A stretch of DNA of 15,553 bases from Candidatus Thorarchaeota archaeon. Its GTDB lineage: Archaea > Asgardarchaeota > Thorarchaeia > Thorarchaeales > Thorarchaeaceae. The translations under genes and the position numbers were made by a program. Where the stretch lies: NCBI GenBank assembly GCA_016840825.1, contig JAEORN010000315.1, positions 1 through 15,553 of the forward strand, read 5' to 3'. Below, piece by piece: positions 7,356 through 13,221 of this stretch (positions are counted from its first letter, which is position 1; every line of letters begins with the position of its first letter). Under the pieces are notes generated by a model. It had not been told where the DNA came from. It worked only from the letters and a program-made list of their open reading frames with translations, and did no database searches.

Positions 7356-8333
7356 TTATCCAAGTCGCTTTATGTGTTTGCTACGTGTCAGGAGAACAAC
7401 TCTGCTTTCAGATTGTTCATCGATGTAGTAATACCCTGTTAGAGCAGCTAACTTCTCTGAGAACGCTCTAATCTCCATTTGTGAAGGTGCATTGTCTGCA
7501 CCAAGTCGCCCTCTTGATGATCCCAGATACATGTATCCCTTTACTTCTACGAAGTCTGGCTCACCTATAAGAATCATCTTTGCATAGTTTCTAACATCAT
7601 GCATATTATGAGATGCAACCATAGTCAGTCGGTTGACAGTTCTACAGTCGAGGGATCTCAGAAGCTCCTGAGATTCCATCAATCTCTCCCAAGCGTTCTT
7701 TATCCCAGGTCTTAGCAGTCTAGAGTGTGTATCTTGATCAGGGGCTGCCAAGGTAATGTATAGCTGTGTTGGAAGTGACATTTTGGAAAGGACATTCGGA
7801 TGGGTTCCATTGGTAACTAGAAATGAAGTCATTCCCCTGTGATGTACCTCCTCAATGAAATCGCTCAAGAGAGGATAAAGAGTAGGTTCTCCTGCTAATG
7901 ATATTGCAACATGTTTAGGGTCTCTTGCTTCAAGATATTTCTTTTCAGGAACCTTCGCTCCTGCTGCAGGATTATACCCCCCTAGGGATCTCAGATTGGC
8001 CATCAATGTTGCATCAAGCAACTCTGCAGGTGGAAGCACATCTTCAATGTCTACTGATATCTGATTCCAGTTTATTCCTATATCCTGTGGTGTCACTCTC
8101 CAGCAAAACTCGCAGTTCTGTGTGCATTTATCCACAACAGGAGTCATCTGCAAGCAGCGATGCGATTCGATACCATAGAACTTCTGTTTATAGCAGACAT
8201 CGCCATACAGCAGACTCTTCTTTTGCCACTGACACGCTTTGTACCCTCCTCGGATACCTAATAGATGATAGCCTTGTTTCTCAAGTTTGCTTCTTAGTTC
8301 AATTGGCAAATCATTTGGCAAGGCTCTAATCAA
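7356..8333 (-). CDS. taw1: S-adenosyl-L-methionine-dependent tRNA 4-demethylwyosine synthase (TYW1/Taw1)
   Basis: A radical-SAM enzyme of about 325 residues that condenses pyruvate carbons with m1G37 of tRNA-Phe to form 4-demethylwyosine. The radical-SAM cluster motif is CTQNCEFC (Cys70, Cys74, Cys77). Three further cysteines at 34, 47 and 60 have the 13-13 spacing known for the second iron-sulfur cluster of archaeal TYW1. HRCLQMTP (58-65) and ISLAGEPTLYP (about 143-153) are family signatures. There is no flavodoxin domain, as in other archaeal forms. No ATG is available before the first cysteine, so translation probably starts at TTG (8331-8333); a TTG four codons later is also possible. It lies 45 bases after the B12/radical-SAM gene and 19 before translin. 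Its substrate is made by the Trm5b at 3785-4849. Confidence 0.95.
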   Translation of the reverse strand: MIRALPNDLPIELRSKLEKQGYHLLGIRGGYKACQWQKKSLLYGDVCYKQKFYGIESHRCLQMTPVVDKCTQNCEFCWRVTPQDIGINWNQISVDIEDVLPPAELLDATLMANLRSLGGYNPAAGAKVPEKKYLEARDPKHVAISLAGEPTLYPLLSDFIEEVHHRGMTSFLVTNGTHPNVLSKMSLPTQLYITLAAPDQDTHSRLLRPGIKNAWERLMESQELLRSLDCRTVNRLTMVASHNMHDVRNYAKMILIGEPDFVEVKGYMYLGSSRGRLGADNAPSQMEIRAFSEKLAALTGYYYIDEQSESRVVLLTRSKHIKRLG

Positions 8334-8378
8334 AAATGCTCTATATCTGTCCTCTTATCAGGATTTAGCAATGGTATC

Positions 8379-9635
8379 TCAACGAGATTCCAACTTCTCC
8401 CCAAGTGTTTCTTGATAGCCCCAAGAACCTGTAACTTTTTTCTTTCTTGAAAATTCACCTAGAATTTGCCTAGTTCTGGAGTTCAATCTTCCAGCAGGCA
8501 TATCTTCCCAGGCGCTTCCTGGTAGTGGCATGAATACATGTGCATGAATCTTAGCATCCATCTTCACAAGTTCCTCACATATCTCCAGACTTGCATCTAC
8601 ATCATTCTCCGTTTCTCCCGGAAGTCCAAATATCATATCGACGTGAGGTATGAATCCTGAGTCTTTTGCTATAGATATAGCATTCATCCCTTCCTCTACA
8701 GTATGGTGTCTATTGGCTACCTCTAACATATCATCACTTCCTGACTGTAGACCAATCTGTAAAGTTCTATTAGAAACATAATCCCTGAACATCTCTAAGA
8801 GTTTGGGAGTTACGAACTCTGGTCTTACTTCTGAAGGAAATGAACCAAAGAACACCTCAATCCCTGTTCGTTTGGTAACTTCTTTTAGGAGTTTCTCAAG
8901 CTTCTCAGGTTCAGCTCTTCTACCTCTACCACCATAACAAAGAGCGTTGGGCGATAGAAACCACGTTCTTTCGAATCCCCTCTCTTCAACTGCCTTTTCT
9001 AACCAGTAGGTGATGGATGATACTTCTCTGTGTCTAACAACCCCTCCTGTAAGAAAAGGTGTCGAACAGAATTTACAATGGAATGGACACCCTCGAGTCA
9101 CCTCGACAGGTCCCACAATATTCAAACCAATGGCGAAGGGAGGATAGTCATCCAATACGACTTGATTCAGTAACTTCGGAGTTGGAATCCATTCACTACT
9201 GCTATCAATTACTCCCGGAACCAAGACGGGATTCTTCTCATTTACCAGACACCAAAGAAACTCTCTGAAACTAGACTCGCCTTCTCCGATGATTACATAA
9301 TCAAAACCTATGTCTAAGAGATCTTTGGGCTTGGCACTTGCATGAGGTCCTCCTCCAACTATTACCACTCGGTTTCCAAAACGGTCTTTGACATTTCTGA
9401 TCTCAGATCTCACTCTATCTAGCTGCGTACTCATCACAGAATGTGCTAATACAACCTTGCCCTGTTCAAGCTCTTCCTCTAGCTTCCTCTCAACTGAATC
9501 TACTGGAGCGAAGATCCGAAGGATTTCAAGTCGGGGATCTGTTTCAATGGAGCCAAGGAGTGCAGCAAGACTATATCTTGAGGAAGTATGTGCACGAAAG
9601 ACCAGTGAGTGTATCTCCAATGACTGCACACGCAC
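8379..9635 (-). CDS. B12-binding/radical SAM domain protein, MJ1487 family
   Basis: A 418-residue protein with an N-terminal cobalamin-binding-like Rossmann domain (about 1-130; VIVGGGPHASAKP at 91-103 and VIIGEGE at 114-120). A radical-SAM barrel follows, with VTRGCPFHCKFC (Cys183, Cys187, Cys190), FGLPGETENDV (336-346) and a C-terminal PLPGSAWE loop. Such proteins are usually methyltransferases or other C-C/C-S bond-forming enzymes. This subfamily (TIGR04013, as I recall it) has no assigned substrate. A classical DxHxxG cobalamin-binding motif is not visible, so B12 use is uncertain. The start is GTG, whose G is the last base of the psmB stop (TAGTG), which indicates tight translational coupling with the proteasome gene. 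A second GTG two codons later is an alternative. Confidence 0.85.
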   Translation of the reverse strand: MRVQSLEIHSLVFRAHTSSRYSLAALLGSIETDPRLEILRIFAPVDSVERKLEEELEQGKVVLAHSVMSTQLDRVRSEIRNVKDRFGNRVVIVGGGPHASAKPKDLLDIGFDYVIIGEGESSFREFLWCLVNEKNPVLVPGVIDSSSEWIPTPKLLNQVVLDDYPPFAIGLNIVGPVEVTRGCPFHCKFCSTPFLTGGVVRHREVSSITYWLEKAVEERGFERTWFLSPNALCYGGRGRRAEPEKLEKLLKEVTKRTGIEVFFGSFPSEVRPEFVTPKLLEMFRDYVSNRTLQIGLQSGSDDMLEVANRHHTVEEGMNAISIAKDSGFIPHVDMIFGLPGETENDVDASLEICEELVKMDAKIHAHVFMPLPGSAWEDMPAGRLNSRTRQILGEFSRKKKVTGSWGYQETLGEKLESR

Positions 9636-10228
9636 TAGTTCTCTACGACTCGTTCAGTCACGCCATCTTTTGTGACGGTCATGACACGAATCTCTCCGCC
9701 TGACTGAACATCTCTTGCGATGCCTGCTCGTACTGCAGTGATAGCAATCTCTTCTGCGGCCTTGACAGTCAAATCTGGAGTGTAATCCTTCTCTAGAACA
9801 CCATATGCAGTCCTAACTCCAGTACCTGTAGCTGTGAACTCATCCGGAATTAATGACCCGCCCATATCTAAAGTGTACAAAGCAGGACCGTCCTTGTCAT
9901 ATCCAATGATTACAGTTTGCACATAGAGTGGTGCAAATCGGCGCGAATACAATGTATTTGCTACCATCTTAGAGAGGGCCTTTACAGAGATTGCTTTCTT
10001 GTTATCAAGCTCGTAGAGTTTGATTTGAGCTTGAAGTCTGTTGACCAACATTTGATAGTCTGAGGTCAAACCTGCTGAAGCTAGCACAATCGTATCGGTT
10101 AGTTTGAATGCCTTGACACCTTTCTCACTGAGTACCATTGTTCCCCAGCTGATAAGAGAGTCAGTAGCTACTACTGTTCCATCTACACATTTGATTCCTA
10201 CTACTGTGGCACCTGTTGGAAGACTCAT
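9635..10228 (-). CDS. psmB: Proteasome beta subunit, predicted non-catalytic (Thr1 replaced by Ala)
   Basis: A 197-residue 20S proteasome beta subunit. The short leader MSLPTG ends in the Gly that normally precedes the catalytic Thr1, but the next residue is Ala7 (codon GCC, complement of 10208-10210). The register is secure: aligned on VVGI, Asp23, Lys39, Asp173 and Ser176 fall on canonical positions 17, 33, 166 and 169. Thus only the nucleophile is missing, and neither self-processing nor peptide cleavage is expected by the known mechanism. It may be a structural partner of a second, active beta subunit encoded elsewhere. No alpha subunit is present in the window. It is the first gene of the minus-strand operon and is coupled to the B12/radical-SAM gene by a 1-base overlap. 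Confidence 0.92.
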   Translation of the reverse strand: MSLPTGATVVGIKCVDGTVVATDSLISWGTMVLSEKGVKAFKLTDTIVLASAGLTSDYQMLVNRLQAQIKLYELDNKKAISVKALSKMVANTLYSRRFAPLYVQTVIIGYDKDGPALYTLDMGGSLIPDEFTATGTGVRTAYGVLEKDYTPDLTVKAAEEIAITAVRAGIARDVQSGGEIRVMTVTKDGVTERVVEN

Positions 10229-10258
10229 TTTTGGCCCATTCTCCTGTGGAGCATGTTC

Positions 10259-10267
10259 TCATTTTAC
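10259..10267 (-). promoter_or_regulatory. Candidate TATA box for the psmB operon
   Basis: GTAAAATGA on the minus strand lies 31-39 bases before the psmB ATG. AGGAG (complement of 10241-10245), 12 bases before the ATG, is a loosely spaced ribosome binding site. Position and composition are the only evidence. Confidence 0.35.
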
Positions 10268-10280
10268 GGTCCTGTCAATC

Positions 10281-10290
10281 CTTTTAAAAG
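10281..10290 (+). promoter_or_regulatory. Candidate TATA box for the Nog1-like GTPase gene
   Basis: CTTTTAAAAG, a palindromic A/T box, lies about 45-54 bases before the TTG start at 10335. It predicts a leader of roughly 25 bases. It is in the 106-base divergent gap shared with psmB. Confidence 0.4.
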
Positions 10291-10334
10291 ATGTTCTATG
10301 GACTGCCTAGTGTCCGTATGAGTGTGATTTACTA

Positions 10335-11414
10335 TTGAGTGCTCTTAATCCTTTCAAGAGAATTGTGACAATAATGCAAGCAGAGGAGATTATCGAGTTC
10401 GCTCATAATAAATCCCTGAAAGTAAGTGTGAAGAGCTCCAAGATGATAGAGAAAGTAGAGCGTGCAAGGATAAGAGAGATTGCTAGATTGCAGGAGTTCT
10501 CAAAATTAGTAAAAGGAAAACTCAGAGAGGCTGTAGAGGGCTTCCCCACAATCGATCGTTTGCACCCATTCTATCTCGAACTCACTGACATACTTGTAGG
10601 TATAGACAAACTAAAGCAATCCTTGGGGGCTATCTACAATTGTATTCCGCCTATCGATGAAGTGACCAATTCTCATCTCGAAGCATTGAAGCTGGGACAA
10701 GACTACAAGCAGATGAAAAGGTCCCGAAGTGCTGCGAAGGGTCGAATAGCCTCTATCGTTCGTGCTACCGCAAGCAATCTTGACTTTATCATAGAAGCGA
10801 AGAAGAAACTATCAGCATTACCTGGAATACTTCCTAATTCTCCTACCATCGTATGTGCAGGATTTCCAAACGTTGGCAAATCGACCTTAGTCAAGAAGGT
10901 TTCAACCGCAGAGCCTGAGATTGCGTATTATCCCTTCACAACAAAACAAGTGATAATCGGTCACCTCAAGATTCGTGACTACAGAGTACAAATCGTTGAT
11001 ACGCCTGGTATTCTTGATAGGCCGATGGCCAAACGGAATGATATAGAGAAACAAGCTATCACAGCTCTAAAGTATCTAGCACATGTCATCATCTTTCTCC
11101 TTGACCCATCGGAAGCATGTGGATGGTCTATTAGCGATCAAATGAATCTGCTTCGAGAGGTTCAGAGAATGTTTCCTATCATTCCCATCCTTATCGCTTT
11201 CAATAAGATTGACATCGCACCAGATGAGAAGATGGTTGAAGCAAAGAACGCAGTGCCCGATGCATATGAGATTGTAGCCACTGAAGGAACTGGAGTCGAC
11301 GAGCTTCTACAGGATGCTGTTGAAGAGGTTGATCTTAAATCATTACAAGACGAGATTGACGAGCATGTTGAATCATTAGGCAAGAGAAAGAGCGATTCCT
11401 TCGACTTCGACTAG
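10335..11414 (+). CDS. Nog1/OBG-type GTPase
   Basis: A 359-residue GTPase of the Nog1 family, related to the eukaryotic nucleolar 60S assembly factor. An N-terminal helical domain (about 1-165) precedes the G domain: G1 GFPNVGKST (176-184), G2-like FTTK (201-204), G3 DTPG (222-225), G4 NKID (290-293) and a G5-like ATEGTG (315-320). It is shorter than eukaryotic Nog1, as in other archaea, and its tail is acidic. The predicted role is maturation of the large ribosomal subunit. The TTG start is chosen because the conserved NPFKRI segment (residues 5-10) lies before the first in-frame ATG (10374). An out-of-frame ATG at 10318 ends after six codons. The 3' end overlaps rtcA on the other strand by 39 bases. 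Confidence 0.9.
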   Translation: MSALNPFKRIVTIMQAEEIIEFAHNKSLKVSVKSSKMIEKVERARIREIARLQEFSKLVKGKLREAVEGFPTIDRLHPFYLELTDILVGIDKLKQSLGAIYNCIPPIDEVTNSHLEALKLGQDYKQMKRSRSAAKGRIASIVRATASNLDFIIEAKKKLSALPGILPNSPTIVCAGFPNVGKSTLVKKVSTAEPEIAYYPFTTKQVIIGHLKIRDYRVQIVDTPGILDRPMAKRNDIEKQAITALKYLAHVIIFLLDPSEACGWSISDQMNLLREVQRMFPIIPILIAFNKIDIAPDEKMVEAKNAVPDAYEIVATEGTGVDELLQDAVEEVDLKSLQDEIDEHVESLGKRKSDSFDFD

Positions 11415-12440
11415 TCCTGGCTCGCCAAGATTGCCCTGAAGGTCTATATCCACATCCAAGATTCGCTGTGCTACCCAAATGTTCGTTTGTAGATGAGAGG
11501 TGACCTCTGTGACTCCAATCTGACTCTTTCCTTTTGCTAGTGCCATGTATGGAATTAACATGTCACAGAGATGCGAATCGACTGCTTTTCTTGTTGCCAT
11601 CTCATGAATCAATCTACGTGCAGTTTCTGACCCAACAAGTTCAGCACGTTTTCCTTTCGTACCAAGCGAGTCAGCTCCTATTCGATTTCCAGTATTTGAC
11701 TCAGCCCATAGTACGATACCACTACCAGGACCAAGATGAGGGTCATTCTGGCTTTGATAGGTTTCACGAAGTATCTTCTGGATAGGTAACCCTCTCTCCA
11801 CAAGCACTTCTTCTGCACTTGATGCTTGGCGTTCTGCAACGTGAGATGGTAGTCTAACTGAATGAGAAATCCCTCCTATACTACTCAGCTCTCCGAAATC
11901 TACCAATGATATGTTAGATATCCTTTCACACGGAGTCATATTAGCAGTTACCTTTCCCCCTCCTTTGGGATAGTGTCCTCTCCTCTCTTGAAGAATCTCT
12001 GTTTTTGGTCCCATCTTCTCAAGCATTGGGACAAATATCTCACGCATATAATCAATTGGAGGACTCCATGAAACATCAGTTCCTCCCTTAAGATGGAATC
12101 TAACAGGTTCTGCTGACAGTATTGCTGGAGGTAAGACAGCTTGAAGAACAAGGGAAATCGCACCCGCTGTTCCAACGTCATAGTCAAAGCGACCACTACA
12201 TCTTTCAGAAGGGATAAACTCAACAACTTGGCTGCCAATATCAAGTCCCTTTACTTTTGCATTCACAAGATGCGCCGTGAGGTCTATCCCTGCTATATGC
12301 TGTCGTTTCAATCCTGGCTTTGGTCGTCCTGCACGTATCCTTTTGATGCATATAGGTTTTAGAGTCAGAGCTGATAGGGATACAGCTGTTCGAAGGATTT
12401 GTCCACCTCCCTCTCCAAAAGAGCCATCAATTTCTATCAT
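11376..12440 (-). CDS. rtcA: RNA 3'-terminal phosphate cyclase
   Basis: A 354-residue RtcA-family enzyme that converts RNA 3'-phosphate ends to 2',3'-cyclic phosphates through a covalent His-AMP intermediate. Signatures include IDGSFGEGGGQILRT (4-18), the RAGRPKPGLKRQH segment (36-48), DVGTAGAISLVLQ (88-100), HLKGGTDVSWSPP (116-128) and SHLCDMLIPYMA (289-300), which supplies the adenylated His290. The length is typical and no key residue is missing. Cyclic ends may be substrates for the RtcB ligase, which is not encoded here. The gene is divergent from nadM across a 106-base gap. Its last 12 codons plus the stop overlap the end of the Nog1-like gene in antisense orientation. Confidence 0.95.
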   Translation of the reverse strand: MIEIDGSFGEGGGQILRTAVSLSALTLKPICIKRIRAGRPKPGLKRQHIAGIDLTAHLVNAKVKGLDIGSQVVEFIPSERCSGRFDYDVGTAGAISLVLQAVLPPAILSAEPVRFHLKGGTDVSWSPPIDYMREIFVPMLEKMGPKTEILQERRGHYPKGGGKVTANMTPCERISNISLVDFGELSSIGGISHSVRLPSHVAERQASSAEEVLVERGLPIQKILRETYQSQNDPHLGPGSGIVLWAESNTGNRIGADSLGTKGKRAELVGSETARRLIHEMATRKAVDSHLCDMLIPYMALAKGKSQIGVTEVTSHLQTNIWVAQRILDVDIDLQGNLGEPGLVEVEGIALSLA

Positions 12441-12507
12441 AACCGAACACTACTCAACAGATAGCAGTATGATGTTAAGAACCTCTCTCATTTTTGTCCT
12501 TGCCTAA

Positions 12508-12517
12508 CCCTTATTTA
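12508..12517. promoter_or_regulatory. Candidate TATA element in the rtcA/nadM divergent gap
   Basis: CCTTATTTACC lies about 30-39 bases before the nadM ATG at 12547, a good TATA distance for a short-leader mRNA. Its complement, GGTAAATAAGG, is also TATA-like but lies about 70 bases before the rtcA start. Confidence 0.4.
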
Positions 12518-12536
12518 CCAGCTCATTTCAGATTTA

Positions 12537-12541
12537 GGTGA
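12537..12541 (+). promoter_or_regulatory. Ribosome binding site that fixes the nadM start
   Basis: GGTGA lies five bases before the ATG at 12547. A GTG at 12538 is part of this site and is therefore unlikely to be the start codon. Confidence 0.6.
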
Positions 12542-12546
12542 TAACG

Positions 12547-13071
12547 ATGCGCTCAATATTCATTGGCAGATTCCAACCTATACATCTTGGACATCTCCAC
12601 ACCATCAAGCAGATACTTGACAAGGGTGAAGATCTAATCATTGCAATTGGTAGTTCCCAGTACTCTCATACACCAAATAACCCATTCACCGGTGGAGAGC
12701 GCGTTATGCTAATCAAGCGTGCAATGATTGACGAAGGGCTTCCTCTAGATAGAATCGATATAATCCCCATTACTGATGTGAATATCAATCCATTATGGAT
12801 CGCACATCTCAAGAGCTTTGTACCTTACTTTGACAAAGCCTATTCCCATAATGCTCTGGTTCAACAATTATTCAAGGATGCTGGTATCCAACTTGATGAA
12901 ACCACACTCTTAGAGCGCAGCTCATATAGCGCAAATCACATTCGCGACCTTATACGTTGGGGGAATGATGAGTGGAAGTCCTTGGTTCCCACAGGTGTTG
13001 TCGAGATGATGGAAAAATACGGACTTGACAAACGGATTAAGGCTGTTGGCAACAATACCACGAAGCGATGA
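12547..13071 (+). CDS. nadM: Nicotinamide-nucleotide adenylyltransferase (archaeal NMNAT)
   Basis: A 174-residue enzyme joining NMN and ATP to make NAD+. The nucleotidyltransferase motif GRFQPIHLGH (7-16, with His13 and His16 as HxGH) sits at the very N-terminus, as in archaeal NMNATs. GSSQYSHTPNNPFTGGER (35-52) is the conserved adenylate-binding segment. The C-terminal signature, usually SGTxIR in archaeal members, reads SANHIR here (128-133), keeping the Ser and Arg but not Gly-Thr. The start is set by the ribosome binding site and by homology; a GTG three codons upstream is less likely. It lies 150 bases before proS on the same strand, with a promoter-like box between, so the two may be separate units. 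Confidence 0.93.
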   Translation: MRSIFIGRFQPIHLGHLHTIKQILDKGEDLIIAIGSSQYSHTPNNPFTGGERVMLIKRAMIDEGLPLDRIDIIPITDVNINPLWIAHLKSFVPYFDKAYSHNALVQQLFKDAGIQLDETTLLERSSYSANHIRDLIRWGNDEWKSLVPTGVVEMMEKYGLDKRIKAVGNNTTKR

Positions 13072-13221
13072 ATATCCATAGTAGACTTTAAATAAGAACT
13101 GACTAGGACAGTATCTTGGTGAACGTCTATGCTAGGTGAATGCGTTCCGATCAACTAATAGTCTGATTCTATATCCTAGCGAATGCTCTATAACTCAAAA
13201 CAAACACAATGAGATGATAGT
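13072..13221 (+). promoter_or_regulatory. proS upstream region: promoter, hairpin and short leader ORF
   Basis: This 150-base gap holds a good archaeal TATA-like box, CTTTAAATAA at 13086-13095, predicting a proS leader of about 100 bases, long for an archaeal mRNA. Within that leader are GGTGA (13118-13122), a correctly spaced 9-codon ORF (13129-13158), and an inverted repeat GCTAGG (13131-13136) / CCTAGC (13175-13180). A second, weaker TATA-like TCTATATCC near 13168-13176 could instead give a leader of about 25 bases. No tRNA or recognised riboswitch is visible. Confidence 0.4.

Noticed and set aside
8341..8348. AGATATAG as a TATA box for TYW1 on the minus strand
   Set aside because: It lies less than 16 bases from the start codon, too close to place transcription initiation before the coding region. 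Operon readthrough is more likely.
10205..10216. Thr5 or Thr8 of the proteasome beta subunit as a shifted N-terminal nucleophile
   Set aside because: Only Ala7 as position 1 puts Asp, Lys, Asp and Ser at canonical positions 17, 33, 166 and 169. Using Thr5 or Thr8 would move all of them out of register.
10318..10338. ATG at 10318 as the Nog1-like gene start
   Set aside because: It is in another frame and stops after six codons. The conserved NPFKRI segment requires the TTG at 10335 or something very close.
13129..13158. Nine-codon ORF as an annotated gene
   Set aside because: It is too short to support as a protein-coding gene without conservation data, so I list it only as a possible leader element.
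13072..13221. tRNA or C/D-box RNA in the nadM-proS gap
   Set aside because: No cloverleaf can be drawn. A CTGA at 13163-13166 resembles box D, but no proper box C with a suitable guide spacing is present.
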